NCBI RefSeq assembly: GCF_011764485.1
Contig: NZ_AP022848.1
Span: forward strand, 326,001-390,000
From: Bosea sp. ANAM02
Lineage (GTDB): Bacteria > Pseudomonadota > Alphaproteobacteria > Rhizobiales > Beijerinckiaceae
Direction of reading: 5' to 3'
Length of the DNA stretch: 64,000 nt
Shown: positions 1 through 8,692 of the stretch, one piece after another
Numbering within the stretch: position 1 is the stretch's first letter
How the letters are laid out: every line of letters begins with the position of its first letter
Notes under the pieces: generated by a model
What the model was told of the DNA's origin: nothing
The model's database searches: none
The model's input: the letters and a program-made list of their open reading frames with translations, nothing else
Made by a program: the position numbers and the translations under genes

Positions 1-570
1 GCGGTCTCCAAGACCAAGCCGGCCGAGCAGATCACCGAGGTGCTCGAAGCCGGACAGCGCGTCTTCGGCGAAAACTATGTCCAGGAGGCCAAGGCGAAGT
101 GGCCGGGGCTGAAGGAGCGCTTCCCCGATGCCGAGCTGCACATGATCGGCCCGCTGCAATCGAACAAGGCGCGCGAGGCGGTCGAGCTCTTCGACGTCAT
201 TCAGTCGCTCGATCGCGAGAGCCTGGCGAAGGAGCTGGCGCGCGAGATCGCGCGGGCCGGCAAGACCCCGCGGTTGTTCGTCCAGGTCAATACCGGCGAG
301 GAGGCGCAGAAGGGCGGCGTGGTGCCCGCCGAGGCGGACGCGTTCATCGCCCGCTGCCGCGAGGTTCACGGTCTCGCTATCGAGGGGCTGATGTGCATTC
401 CGCCGGCGGACGAGCCGCCCTCGCCGCATTTCGGTTTGCTCGCCAAGATCGCCGCCCGCAACGGGCTCAAGGGCCTGTCGATGGGTATGAGCGCCGATTA
501 CGAAGCGGCGATCCAGCTTGGCGCGACCTATGTGCGGGTGGGCAGCGCGATTTTCGGGGCGCGGGGGTAA
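1..570 (+). CDS. YggS/PLPBP family pyridoxal-phosphate homeostasis protein (5' truncated)
   Basis: The reading frame is open from the first base, so the N-terminus lies outside the window; 189 residues are visible. The first in-window residues contain V-S-K-T-K, where the lysine (bases 10-12) matches the PLP-binding lysine of the YggS/PROSC family. FGENYVQE, HMIGPLQSNK, VNTGEE and the C-terminal SMGMSADYEAAI...VRVGSAIFG are family hallmarks. These proteins bind PLP without enzymatic activity and buffer B6 and amino-acid/keto-acid pools in the cytoplasm. The gene ends just before a dispersed repeat that separates it from the convergent VOC gene. Confidence 0.95.
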   Translation, partial: AVSKTKPAEQITEVLEAGQRVFGENYVQEAKAKWPGLKERFPDAELHMIGPLQSNKAREAVELFDVIQSLDRESLAKELAREIARAGKTPRLFVQVNTGEEAQKGGVVPAEADAFIARCREVHGLAIEGLMCIPPADEPPSPHFGLLAKIAARNGLKGLSMGMSADYEAAIQLGATYVRVGSAIFGARG

Positions 571-576
571 ACGAGG

Positions 577-680
577 CGTCATGCTCGGGCTTGACCCGAG
601 CATCTCAGGCCGAAGAAGGCTCCAGCGCCCATGCGTCAAGAGATTCTCGGGTCTGCGCTTCGCTTCGCCCGAGAATGACG
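577..680. repeat. Dispersed paired-palindrome repeat, copy 1
   Basis: The copy opens with CGTCAT and closes with ATGACG. It contains one stem-loop GCTCGGG...CCCGAGC and a second TCTCGGG...CCCGAGA separated by about 40 bp. It lies between convergent genes. The same architecture recurs at least ten times in this window. Confidence 0.85.
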
Positions 681-683
681 GCC

Positions 684-1064
684 CTATCTACTCAAGGGCT
701 CGCCGACATCGATGCGGTTGCCGTCCGGATCCTCGAAGACGAAGGCGCGCAGGCCGTAATCCTTGTCGCGCAGGCCCTTGACGATGCGCAGGCCGCGCGC
801 GCGGATCACGGCATGCACCGCGTCGATATCCTCGACCATCATATGGGCGACGTTGAAGGGCGCCGCCTTGTGGCCGGGCTGGAGCGTCAGGTGCAGTTCG
901 GCGGCGTCGCGCTTCAGGATCATGAAGCCGACAGGATTGCCGTTCTCGAAGGTTTTCCGGAAGCCGAGGGCGCCGACATAGAAATCGCAGGCGCGGGCGA
1001 TGTCGGCGACGGGCAGCATGGCGGCGATCCGCCCGAAGCGGAACGCGGAAACCGAATCAGTCAT
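684..1064 (-). CDS. VOC (glyoxalase/bleomycin-resistance) family protein
   Basis: This 126-residue protein has the length of a single VOC unit with paired beta-alpha-beta-beta-beta modules. The N-terminal half reads MLPVADIARACDFYV.ALGFR, the usual start of a VOC module. The C-terminal half ends with AFVFEDPDGNRIDVGEP, the usual end, whose acidic residue often ligates a metal. The family includes glyoxalases, dioxygenases and antibiotic-binding proteins; GNPVGFMILKRDAAELHLTL resembles the bleomycin-resistance-type group. Substrate cannot be deduced. It stands alone, convergent with yggS, with its stop three bases from repeat copy 1. Confidence 0.85.
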   Translation of the reverse strand: MTDSVSAFRFGRIAAMLPVADIARACDFYVGALGFRKTFENGNPVGFMILKRDAAELHLTLQPGHKAAPFNVAHMMVEDIDAVHAVIRARGLRIVKGLRDKDYGLRAFVFEDPDGNRIDVGEPLSR

Positions 1065-1168
1065 CGCAAATCTCTGGCCGGGATGGCGTCGCGTGGCGGG
1101 ACGGTGCCCGGCAGCGCGGCGGCTTGATCCGTAGATGTGATCGAGACGGTGCCCGCCTCCCTCCTAGC

Positions 1169-1732
1169 TCACCTCACCACGATCCGGCAATGACGGGCCA
1201 GCCGCGGCAGCAGCTTGGCGAAGACATGGCCCTCGACGGCGACGCAGCCGGCGGTCGGCGTGAAGCCGGCACGGGCGAGATGCCAGAAGATCGCGCTGCC
1301 GCGCCCACGCTGTACCGGCCGGTCGTTCCAGCCGAGCTCGACGATCACATCATAGAGATGATCCTCGCGCTGGAGACGCTCCTCGGCTTCGCCGGGCGGG
1401 CGGTCGATCAGGCGGTTGTAGCGGCGGTCCTTCTGGTCGTCGCACCAGGCGTCGCGCGGCCCGATCCGCTTGAGCGGCAGCAGGGTGCGTGGGCGAGATA
1501 GGCGATCGGCCCGGTAGAAAACGCTGCGCAAAGGCAGGTCGAAGCGCGGCGTGCGGCCATCGCCCTCGCACTTCAGCGTACCGATGCCGGAGCGGCCGAG
1601 CGCGCAGGGGAAGATGGTATTGCCGGCGACGAGGAAGCCTTTGCGGCGGTCACGGACCGAGGCGAAGACGCGCAAAGCAGTCAGATTGCGTGGCCCGTCA
1701 TGCGGATGGCGCGGGTGATCGGATCGGTTTCT
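1169..1732 (-). CDS. L,D-transpeptidase (YkuD-fold) family protein
   Basis: The C-terminal part carries the YkuD signature as IFWHLAR....TAGCVAVE, with the catalytic His and Cys in the order and spacing expected for peptidoglycan 3-3 cross-linking enzymes. Upstream the chain has GRSGIGTLKCEGDGRTP, typical of the compact family members of about 170-190 residues. No convincing signal peptide is present, as in other short homologues. The GTG at 1732 is preferred because GGAA sits just upstream; the frame is open to a TTG at 1792, which would add 20 residues of low-complexity character. It is divergent from the response regulator. Catalytic activity is inferred from the motif only. Confidence 0.75.
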   Translation of the reverse strand, partial: RNRSDHPRHPHDGPRNLTALRVFASVRDRRKGFLVAGNTIFPCALGRSGIGTLKCEGDGRTPRFDLPLRSVFYRADRLSRPRTLLPLKRIGPRDAWCDDQKDRRYNRLIDRPPGEAEERLQREDHLYDVIVELGWNDRPVQRGRGSAIFWHLARAGFTPTAGCVAVEGHVFAKLLPRLARHCRIVVR

Positions 1733-1817
1733 CACGGGAATTCCAGGCGGCCTCACTTGCGATGACGACTCAGCAGGCTCATGTTGCCGCAACCCTCATG
1801 TCCGAGCGAACCCATTC

Positions 1818-2504
1818 ATGTCCGCCGTCCATCATATCCTGCTGGTCGATGACGACCAGACCCTGCGCGACACCCTGTCCGAGCAGCTTTCCCTCTACGA
1901 GGAGTTCCGGGTCTCGACGGCCGATACCGCGACGGCGGCGATCAAGGCCGTGCAGGGCGACCGCGTCGATCTTGCCGTGATGGATGTCGGCCTGCCCGAC
2001 ATGGACGGGCGCGAGGCCGTCAAGGTGATGCGCAAGAACGGCTTCAAGAGCCCGGTGGTGATGCTGACGGCGCAGGGCTCGGATGCCGATACGGTGCTCG
2101 GGCTCGAGGCCGGCGCCAACGACTATGTGGTCAAGCCGTTCAAGTTCGCCGTGCTGCTGGCGCGCATTCGTGCCCATCTCAGGCAGCACGAGGCGAGCGA
2201 GGACGCCATCTTTCAAGTCGGCCCCTATACGTTTCACCCTGGTTCGAAGCTGCTCGTCAGCGAAAAGGGCTCCAAGACCAAGCTCACCGAAAAGGAGACG
2301 GCGATCCTGCGCTTCCTCTATCGTGCCGGCCGCAAGCCGATCGCGCGGGAGGTGCTGCTGCAGGAGGTCTGGGGCTATAACAGCCAGGTGACGACCCATA
2401 CGCTCGAAACCCATATCTACCGGCTGCGCCAGAAGATCGAGCCCGATCCTGGCAATGCCCGCCTGTTGGTCACCGATGCCGGCGGTTACCGGCTGAATCC
2501 CTGA
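1818..2504 (+). CDS. OmpR/PhoB-family response regulator transcription factor
   Basis: This 228-residue two-domain regulator has a receiver domain at about residues 5-120. It shows the acidic pair VDDD near the start, the phospho-acceptor Asp56 in AVMDVGLPD, the conserved Thr in MLTAQ and the Lys in DYVVKPF. A winged-helix domain follows at about 130-228, with LTEKETAILRFL, REVLLQEVWGY and THTLETHIYRLRQKIE, all typical of OmpR-type DNA-binding domains. No histidine kinase is encoded nearby, so it is an orphan regulator here. Three bases after its stop begins a lone cyclic-nucleotide-binding domain gene, and the two are probably co-transcribed. Confidence 0.93.
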   Translation: MSAVHHILLVDDDQTLRDTLSEQLSLYEEFRVSTADTATAAIKAVQGDRVDLAVMDVGLPDMDGREAVKVMRKNGFKSPVVMLTAQGSDADTVLGLEAGANDYVVKPFKFAVLLARIRAHLRQHEASEDAIFQVGPYTFHPGSKLLVSEKGSKTKLTEKETAILRFLYRAGRKPIAREVLLQEVWGYNSQVTTHTLETHIYRLRQKIEPDPGNARLLVTDAGGYRLNP

Positions 2505-2507
2505 CGG

Positions 2508-2972
2508 ATGGCGCTCGACGAGGACATGGCCCTGCTGGCCCGGCAGCCGTTGCTGAGCCTGATGGATCGCGATGCGCTGAGACTGCTCGCCTTCGCGGCC
2601 GAAAGCCGCATCCTGCGCGCCGGCGACGTGCTGTTCCGGGCCGGCGAGCCGTCGGACGGGGCGGTGCTCGTGGTTTCAGGGACGGTCGCGCTGACGGCGC
2701 AGGACGACGGCAAGCCCGCGACCGAGATCATTGGTCCCGGCGCCATGATCGGCGAGCTTGCCCTGTTCACCTCCGTCCCGCGCCAGGTCACCGCGATTGC
2801 ACGCGAGCCGACGCAGGTGATGCGATTGCCGCGCAGCGTGATGCGTCGGGTGCTCGGCGAATCACCTGATTCGGCCGAGGCGATCGCGGCTGCCATCGGC
2901 GACCGTCTGCGTGGTTTCGTCGCCGAGCTTTCGGCCGTCCAGGCCGCGCTGAACGCGATCGACCGGACGTAA
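2508..2972 (+). CDS. Stand-alone cyclic-nucleotide-binding (Crp-like) domain protein
   Basis: This 154-residue protein is essentially one cNMP-binding domain. ILRAGDVLFRAGEPSDGAVLVVSGTVAL is interrupted only by short loops, and it is followed by GPGAMIGELALFTSVPRQVTAIA. The last stretch corresponds to the phosphate-binding cassette, with the conserved Glu and Arg (GEL...PR). No helix-turn-helix follows, so it is not a complete Crp/Fnr regulator; a sensor or partner role is likelier. It starts three bases after the response regulator stop, which suggests translational coupling and a shared pathway. Ligand (cAMP, cGMP or none) is unknown. Confidence 0.85.
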   Translation: MALDEDMALLARQPLLSLMDRDALRLLAFAAESRILRAGDVLFRAGEPSDGAVLVVSGTVALTAQDDGKPATEIIGPGAMIGELALFTSVPRQVTAIAREPTQVMRLPRSVMRRVLGESPDSAEAIAAAIGDRLRGFVAELSAVQAALNAIDRT

Positions 2973-2982
2973 GCCCGGCTGT

Positions 2983-3975
2983 TCAGGACGAGGGCGGGTG
3001 CCGCGCCGCCCGGATCGCGGCGAAGCGCGGCCACAGGCTGTTGATGCACAGGCCGGAGAGCACCAGTCCAGCCGCGAGGAATTTCCAGCCGGGTAGGGGC
3101 TCGCCGAGCCAGATCGCGGCGGCGCCCATCCCGAAGACCGGGACCAGCAGGGATGTCGGCGCGACGGTGGCGGCGGCATAGCGCGAGAGCAGCCAGCCCC
3201 AGACGGCATAGCCGAACATGACATTGCCGACCGCCTGCCAGATCGCCGCGGCCCAGGCGGCGGGCGGAGCACTTACGAGGGCGTCGCGCATCGCCGGCCA
3301 GCCTTCGATCGCCCAGGACAGGGCGAGCAGCGGCGGGATCGCGAACAGGCTGGTCCAGACGACATAGGCGAGCATGTCGACCCTGGGCGTGCTGCGCGCG
3401 ACGCTGTTGCCGGCGGCCCAGCACAAGGCTGCGCCGAGCACGAGGACGATGCCGAGCGGCGTGGTCGAGCCGTCGGTATGCCAGAGGATCACGCCGATGC
3501 CGATGGCGGCGAGCGCAAGCCCGGCAAACTGGAAGGGCTGCACGCGCTCATGGGTGATCGCCGCCGCCAGCAGGATGGTGAAGAAGGGCTGCGACTGTAC
3601 GACGAGCGAGGCGAGGCCCGGTGCGATGAAGCCCTTGATGGCGAAGAAGAGCAGGCCGAACTGGCCGGCGCCGATCAGGACGCCATAGGCGGCGAGCTTG
3701 CTCCAGGGCGCGTCGGGGCGCTTGAGCACGAAGACCGCCGGCAGGAGCGCGAAGGTGAAGCGCAGGGCGGCGAAGAGCAGCGGCGGGAAATGTTCGACGC
3801 CGATATGGATGACGACGAAATTCGTGCCCCAGACGATCATGACCGCCAGGATGAGCAGCGTGTCGCGGAGGGAGAGCGATGTCGAGGGGGCTGGCTGCAC
3901 GGGACTGGCTTCGCCGGTGAACGTGCCGCCGGCCATACCATGCCGGCTTGGCCGCCGGTTAGGACGGGCCGGCAT
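2983..3975 (-). CDS. EamA/DMT superfamily transporter
   Basis: This inner-membrane protein of about 330 residues has ten predicted hydrophobic segments in two tandem EamA repeats. The first begins TLLILAVMIVWGTNFVVIHIG, the usual signature, and the second at about GIVLVLGAALCWAAGNSV. EamA proteins are drug/metabolite exporters, often of amino acids; the substrate is not predictable. A second ATG at 3936 would remove 13 residues of hydrophilic leader, and no strong ribosome binding site decides between them. The 3' end converges on the cyclic-nucleotide-binding gene. Confidence 0.9.
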   Translation of the reverse strand: MPARPNRRPSRHGMAGGTFTGEASPVQPAPSTSLSLRDTLLILAVMIVWGTNFVVIHIGVEHFPPLLFAALRFTFALLPAVFVLKRPDAPWSKLAAYGVLIGAGQFGLLFFAIKGFIAPGLASLVVQSQPFFTILLAAAITHERVQPFQFAGLALAAIGIGVILWHTDGSTTPLGIVLVLGAALCWAAGNSVARSTPRVDMLAYVVWTSLFAIPPLLALSWAIEGWPAMRDALVSAPPAAWAAAIWQAVGNVMFGYAVWGWLLSRYAAATVAPTSLLVPVFGMGAAAIWLGEPLPGWKFLAAGLVLSGLCINSLWPRFAAIRAARHPPSS

Positions 3976-4018
3976 GGCCGAGGGGCCGCTGCGGCATGGA
4001 GCGCTGGACGATCGCCGG

Positions 4019-4834
4019 TCAGAGCTCCAGCGTCACCGTGACCGGAACGTGGTCGGAGGGGCGCTCCCAGCCACGGGCCTCGCGCAGGAAGGTGAGGTCG
4101 CGCAAAGCCGGCTTCAGCCCATCCGAGAGCCAGATATGGTCGAGCCGGCGGCCCTTGTTCGTGGCCGCCCAGTCCTGCGCGCGATAGCTCCACCAAGAAT
4201 AGAGCTTTTCGGGCTCGGGCCGCAGCGTGCGGGCGGCGTCGGTCCAGCCGAGCTCGCTGCGCAGCTTCTCCAGCGTCGTCGTTTCGATCGGGGTGTGGCT
4301 GACCACGTCGAGGAGTTGCTTGTGGCTCCAGACGTCATGCTCCAGCGGAGCGATGTTGAGGTCGCCGAGCAGGATCGCCGGCCGGTCGGTCGGCTTCCTG
4401 GTCACGCCCCAGGCGCCGATCTCGTCGAGGAAGGCGAGCTTATGGGCGAACTTGTCGTTCTTCTCGGGGTCGGGCAGGTCGCCGCCGGCCGGGATGTAGA
4501 AATTATGGATGGCGATGCCTGCGGCTGGGCCTGCGGCCTTGTCGAGCGTCACGGTCATGTGCCGGGCGTCGTTGCGGCCGCACATCGACATCGCCTCCTT
4601 CTCGCTGAAGGGCAATCTCGAGACGATGGCGACGCCATTATAGCCCTTCTGGCCGATGAAGGCCTGATGGACATAGCCGAGCTGGTTCAAGGCCTTGGCC
4701 GGGAACTGCTCGTCCGGCGTCTTGGTCTCCTGCAGGCAGAGCACGTCGGGGGCGTGGGCGGTCAGGAATTCGCCGACCATGCCGATGCGCAGGCGGACGG
4801 AATTGATGTTCCAGCTGGTGACGGTGAGTTGCAC
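4019..4834 (-). CDS. xth: Exodeoxyribonuclease III
   Basis: The protein is an endonuclease/exonuclease/phosphatase-fold AP endonuclease. Visible motifs are TSWNINSVR (catalytic Asn), LCLQETKTPDEQFP (metal-binding Glu), FYIPAGGD, LLGDLNIAP (Asp/Asn pair), RRLDHIWLS (Asp) and PSDHVPV (catalytic Asp-His). It repairs abasic sites and 3'-blocked ends in DNA. The GTG start at 4834 is chosen because the conserved sequence begins with V-Q-L-T-V-T-S-W; an upstream ATG at 4891 would add 19 arginine/proline-rich residues that overlap the lolA terminator. Length is 271 residues, normal for the family. Confidence 0.93.
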   Translation of the reverse strand: MQLTVTSWNINSVRLRIGMVGEFLTAHAPDVLCLQETKTPDEQFPAKALNQLGYVHQAFIGQKGYNGVAIVSRLPFSEKEAMSMCGRNDARHMTVTLDKAAGPAAGIAIHNFYIPAGGDLPDPEKNDKFAHKLAFLDEIGAWGVTRKPTDRPAILLGDLNIAPLEHDVWSHKQLLDVVSHTPIETTTLEKLRSELGWTDAARTLRPEPEKLYSWWSYRAQDWAATNKGRRLDHIWLSDGLKPALRDLTFLREARGWERPSDHVPVTVTLEL

Positions 4835-4882
4835 GCGAGGCTTCCGGCAGGGAGGAGGCCGGAAACTGGGTCGTCGAAGCGC

Positions 4883-4909
4883 AAAAGGCAAGCCGTTTTC
4901 GGCTTGCCT
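4883..4909 (-). terminator. Rho-independent terminator after lolA
   Basis: On the minus strand a perfect 10-bp stem (AGGCAAGCCG / CGGCTTGCCT) with an AAAA loop is followed by a short T run. It begins eight bases beyond the lolA stop and separates lolA from xth. Confidence 0.85.
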
Positions 4910-4916
4910 GATATGG

Positions 4917-5750
4917 TCAGAGCCTGCGCTGGTAGTCGATCACGAAGTTCTGCGGATCGGGCCGGCGGCGCGTGTCGAGATTGTAGAGCGAGATCGCGGT
5001 CTCGTAGCCCTGCGGATCGACCACGACCCATTGTCGCAGCTCGTTGGCGACGAGGTCGAATTTCAGCGTGATCTTCGAGGTGCCCCCGAGCGTCGAGCGA
5101 TCCTCCAGCCGGACGGTGAGCAGATCGCCGTCGATGCTGGCACCCTTGAGCGTGCCTTCGCGCGCCAGGTCCATCTTCTCGCGGACGAGGAACTTCAGCG
5201 GCGTCTGGCCGATGGAATAGAGATCCTGCGTCGCCAGGCGCTTGTCGCGGATGGCGACGGAGGTGCCGTCCGCGATCACTTCCGTGGTCGTCGGCGGCTC
5301 GTACTCGAAGCGCATCTTGCCGGGGCGCTGGATATAGATGCGGCCCTCCAGGCGCCGACCGTTGGAGGCGTGCTGGATGAAATTGCCCTGGAGGGTCTGG
5401 AAGCTGTTGAGATAGGCGTTCAGCCGCTCGACGGCCTCTTCCTGCGTCGCGGGAGGGGGCTGTTTGCCTTTGGCTGGAACGGTCACGGGCTTCGCTGCCT
5501 CAGCCGCGGGAGCGTTCGTCGCCACGGCCTGGACCGGAGCGGCGTCCGTGGCGACGGCACGCCCCTGGCCGAGTCCGGCGGGCCGGGGCGGCGGCAGGAC
5601 GAGGCGCGGCGCCGCCGGCTTCGCGGCAGCGGGCTTCGGCGGCTGGAGCTGGAGCGGCTGCGCCGCCAGCGGGGCAGCGGTCAGCGCGCCGCCCATGAGC
5701 GTCGTCACCAGAACCGAAGCCCGAATGGCCGGTGTCAATCTGTCGAGCAA
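4917..5750 (-). CDS. lolA: LolA-like outer-membrane lipoprotein carrier protein
   Basis: The 277-residue periplasmic protein starts with a signal peptide (SVLVTTLMGGALTAAPLAAQ) and a long Pro/Ala-rich linker to about residue 110. The LolA fold follows: LNSFQTLQGNFIQ, GRIYIQRPGKMRFEYEPP, DLYSIGQTPLKFLV and LRQWVVVDPQGYET. LolA escorts lipoproteins from the LolCDE complex to the outer membrane. The start is TTG at 5750, with GGAG about nine bases upstream. The Pro/Ala linker makes it longer than enterobacterial LolA (about 200 residues). The gene sits downstream of ftsK in the same direction and ends at a clear terminator. Confidence 0.9.
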   Translation of the reverse strand: MLDRLTPAIRASVLVTTLMGGALTAAPLAAQPLQLQPPKPAAAKPAAPRLVLPPPRPAGLGQGRAVATDAAPVQAVATNAPAAEAAKPVTVPAKGKQPPPATQEEAVERLNAYLNSFQTLQGNFIQHASNGRRLEGRIYIQRPGKMRFEYEPPTTTEVIADGTSVAIRDKRLATQDLYSIGQTPLKFLVREKMDLAREGTLKGASIDGDLLTVRLEDRSTLGGTSKITLKFDLVANELRQWVVVDPQGYETAISLYNLDTRRRPDPQNFVIDYQRRL

Positions 5751-5937
5751 GGCTGCTCCATTCCTTATGCCTCGGCTAGTCCTGCCGAAGCCTAGAGACC
5801 ACTGACGCGAGGATCGGGCGATGTCCCGACCCGGTCTTTCCGTCTCAACGTCTGGTTCGCTGCCGAGGTTGCAGCATCGTCATGGCAATTTGAGGACTGG
5901 TGCCGGTTGCCGCAAGGGTGCCGATTCGTCGCAAGCC

Positions 5938-8511
5938 TCATTCGTCGTGCTGATTCTGGCCCTCGACGAGGATCTCGCGCTTTCCTGCGTGGTTTGCGGG
6001 CCCGACGATGCCTTCGTTCTCCATGCGCTCCATGATGGATGCGGCGCGATTGTAGCCGATCTGGAGGCGGCGCTGGATATAGGAGGTCGAGGCCTTCCTG
6101 TCGCGCAGCACGACGGCGACGGCCTGCTCGTAGGGGTCGTCGCTCTCGGCGGAACCCATGCCGGTCTTGTCGAAGACGGCGCCGTCCTCGTCCTCGCCCC
6201 CCTCGTCCTCCTCGGAGGTGACGGCGTCGAGATATTGCGGGCGGCCTTGGGTCTTGAGATGGGCCACGACCTTCTCGACCTCGGCATCCGAGACGAAGGG
6301 GCCGTGGACGCGGGTGATGCGCCCGCCGCCGGCCATGTAGAGCATGTCGCCCTGGCCCAGAAGCTGCTCGGCGCCCATCTCGCCCAGGATCGTGCGCGAG
6401 TCGATCTTGCTCGTCACCTGGAAGGAGATGCGGGTCGGGAAATTCGCCTTGATCGTGCCGGTGATGACGTCGACCGAGGGGCGCTGCGTCGCCAGCACGA
6501 CATGGATGCCGGCCGCGCGCGCCATCTGGGCGAGGCGCTGGATCGTGCCCTCGATCTCCTTGCCGGCGACCATCATCAGGTCGGCCATCTCGTCGACGAT
6601 GACGACGATATAGGGCAGAGGCTCGAGGTCCATGACCTCCTCCTCGTAGATCGCCTCTCCGCTGTGCTTGTCGAAGCCGGTCTGGACCGTGCGCGTGATG
6701 ACCTCGCCCGCCGCCTTGGCCTCGCCGACCCTGGCATTGAAGCCGTCGATGTTGCGCACCGAGAGCTTCGACATCTTCTTGTAGCGCTCCTCCATCTCGC
6801 GCACCGCCCATTTCAGGGCGACGACCGCCTTCTTGGGATCGGTCACGACCGGGGTGAGCAGATGCGGGATGCCGTCATAGACGGAGAGCTCCAGCATCTT
6901 GGGATCGACCATGATCAGGCGGCACTCCTCCGGCTTCAGCCGGTAGAGGATCGACAGGATCATGGTGTTGATCGCGACCGACTTGCCCGAGCCGGTGGTG
7001 CCCGCGACGAGCAGGTGGGGCATCCGCGCCAGATCCGCGATCACCGGCTCGCCGCCGATGGTCTTGCCGAGGCAGAGCGCGAGCTTGTGCTTGGTCGCCT
7101 CGAAATCCTGGCTGGCCAAAAGCTCACGCAGGAAGACGGTCTCGCGGCGGGTGTTCGGCAGCTCGATGCCGATCGCGTTCTTGCCCTGCACCACCGCAAC
7201 GCGCGCCGACACCGCACTCATCGAACGCGCGATGTCGTCGGCCAGAGAGATCACGCGGGAGGATTTGGTGCCCGGCGCGGGCTCAAGCTCGTAGAGCGTC
7301 ACCACCGGACCGGGGCGGACCTGCGAAATCTCGCCGCGCACGCCGAAATCCTCCAGCACGCCTTCGAGCAGCGTCGCGTTCTGCTCCAGCGCGTCGGTCG
7401 AGACCGCGTTGGCCGCGACCTTCTTCGGCTCGGCCAGATAGGTCAGCGGCGGCAGTTCGAAGGTGTCGCGGTCGAGAAGCGAAGGCTGGGCCTCGCGCTG
7501 CATGCGCTTGCCGGGCTTCGGCGCCGGCCGCGGCATGGTCACGCGCGGGGCGTTGAGATCGCGCAGGTCCTGCGGTTCGTCGTCGAGATCGAAGGGCGCA
7601 TCATAGTCGTCGGAAGCGCGATTCGGGCCCGAAGCGGAACGGGCGCCGGGGAGCGGCTCGGGATCGAATTCGGGCAGGCTGCGGCGGCCGGCGGGGGCCT
7701 CACCGAATTGCGGCTCGCGGCGGACGCGGCCATTGTCACGGGTCGGAACGAGACCGGTATCGATTGCGGGCTCCGGCGGCTGCGGCAGGCGGCGCAGGAT
7801 CGCGGCGCGCAAGGCCATCGCGCCATGGGCAAGCCAGCCGATCAGGATGACGGCGATGCCGGGCTCGTCGTCGCGGCGCTCGTCGCCATCGGACCAGCTA
7901 TCCTCGGCCTCGTCGCTGTCGAGGGCCGGGTCCTCGTCTGTGACGAAGCCGAAGCCGGCGGCAGCGGTGACGGCGAGGATGGCGATGCCGGCATAGAGGA
8001 AGCCGACGAGGCTGCCGACCGCGCTGCCGGCGATGCCCGCGATATTGCGCGTGCCGAACAGAAGGCCGTCGCCGATGACGCCGCCCATGCCGGTCGGCAG
8101 GGGCCAGCGCGGGGTCGCCGGCAGGGCGCTGGCGACGGCGGCGGTCGCGGTGACGCCGACGACCCAGAGGCCGAGCTTGAGGGCGCCGCGGTCGAAGATG
8201 TGGAAGCGGACGAGCCTGAGCGCCCAGATCACCGGCGGGAAAAGCAGGGCGATGACGCCGAGCCCGATGAGCTGCATCAGCAGATCGGCGACCATGGCGC
8301 CGGGGCGGCCGAGCCAGTTGCGCACGGCGCCGCTGGTGGCGTTGTTGAGGCTGGGATCGTCGACCGACCAGCTCGCCAGAGCGACGGCGATCGCGACCAT
8401 CAGGGCAAGCACGCCCATCCCGGTCAGCTCCGAGGCGCGGCGCGACAGGAACTCGCGCACCGGGTCCGGCAGGCGGTCCATGAGCGATTGGGAGCGGCGG
8501 ATCGTGCGCAT
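5938..8511 (-). CDS. ftsK: DNA translocase FtsK
   Basis: The 857-residue protein has several N-terminal membrane segments (first at about 31-50), a variable charged/proline-rich linker (about 195-355) and the motor domain. Walker A GTTGSGKS lies at 504-511, Walker B at [12 protein letters not shown], and [14 protein letters not shown] is the FtsK/SpoIIIE signature. The end of the protein is the winged-helix gamma domain ([25 protein letters not shown]), which reads KOPS sequences. FtsK anchors at the septum and pumps chromosome termini for dimer resolution and division. It lies between amtB and lolA, all on the minus strand, with a 181-bp gap and a terminator separating it from amtB. Confidence 0.97.
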   Translation of the reverse strand: MRTIRRSQSLMDRLPDPVREFLSRRASELTGMGVLALMVAIAVALASWSVDDPSLNNATSGAVRNWLGRPGAMVADLLMQLIGLGVIALLFPPVIWALRLVRFHIFDRGALKLGLWVVGVTATAAVASALPATPRWPLPTGMGGVIGDGLLFGTRNIAGIAGSAVGSLVGFLYAGIAILAVTAAAGFGFVTDEDPALDSDEAEDSWSDGDERRDDEPGIAVILIGWLAHGAMALRAAILRRLPQPPEPAIDTGLVPTRDNGRVRREPQFGEAPAGRRSLPEFDPEPLPGARSASGPNRASDDYDAPFDLDDEPQDLRDLNAPRVTMPRPAPKPGKRMQREAQPSLLDRDTFELPPLTYLAEPKKVAANAVSTDALEQNATLLEGVLEDFGVRGEISQVRPGPVVTLYELEPAPGTKSSRVISLADDIARSMSAVSARVAVVQGKNAIGIELPNTRRETVFLRELLASQDFEATKHKLALCLGKTIGGEPVIADLARMPHLLVAGTTGSGKSVAINTMILSILYRLKPEECRLIMVDPKMLELSVYDGIPHLLTPVVTDPKKAVVALKWAVREMEERYKKMSKLSVRNIDGFNARVGEAKAAGEVITRTVQTGFDKHSGEAIYEEEVMDLEPLPYIVVIVDEMADLMMVAGKEIEGTIQRLAQMARAAGIHVVLATQRPSVDVITGTIKANFPTRISFQVTSKIDSRTILGEMGAEQLLGQGDMLYMAGGGRITRVHGPFVSDAEVEKVVAHLKTQGRPQYLDAVTSEEDEGGEDEDGAVFDKTGMGSAESDDPYEQAVAVVLRDRKASTSYIQRRLQIGYNRAASIMERMENEGIVGPANHAGKREILVEGQNQHDE

Positions 8512-8635
8512 GCGGTTTCGGGTCTTATCCGGCTGTCGGGCCGCGTCATTCCGGCCATCAGCGGAAGGTTAGGAAGCCGAGGTTAAGACCCGCTTAACCT
8601 TGAGCCGTATCGGCAGCGCCGGACCCGTGCCGAAC

Positions 8636-8665
8636 AAAAAAGGCCCCGGCATCGCTGCCGGGGCC
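8636..8665 (-). terminator. Rho-independent terminator after amtB
   Basis: Read on the minus strand, GGCCCCGGC and GCCGGGGCC form a perfect 9-bp stem with a 6-base loop, followed by six T. It lies about 28 bases beyond the amtB stop and ends the glnK-amtB operon before ftsK. Confidence 0.92.
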
Positions 8666-8692
8666 GAGTCGCCGCTGGGAGCGGCGGGAGGA

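Noticed and set aside
5821..8586. A 921-codon plus-strand frame opposite ftsK
   Set aside because: It is antisense to FtsK over the whole length and its composition (Asp, His, Arg, Ala-rich) has no family resemblance.
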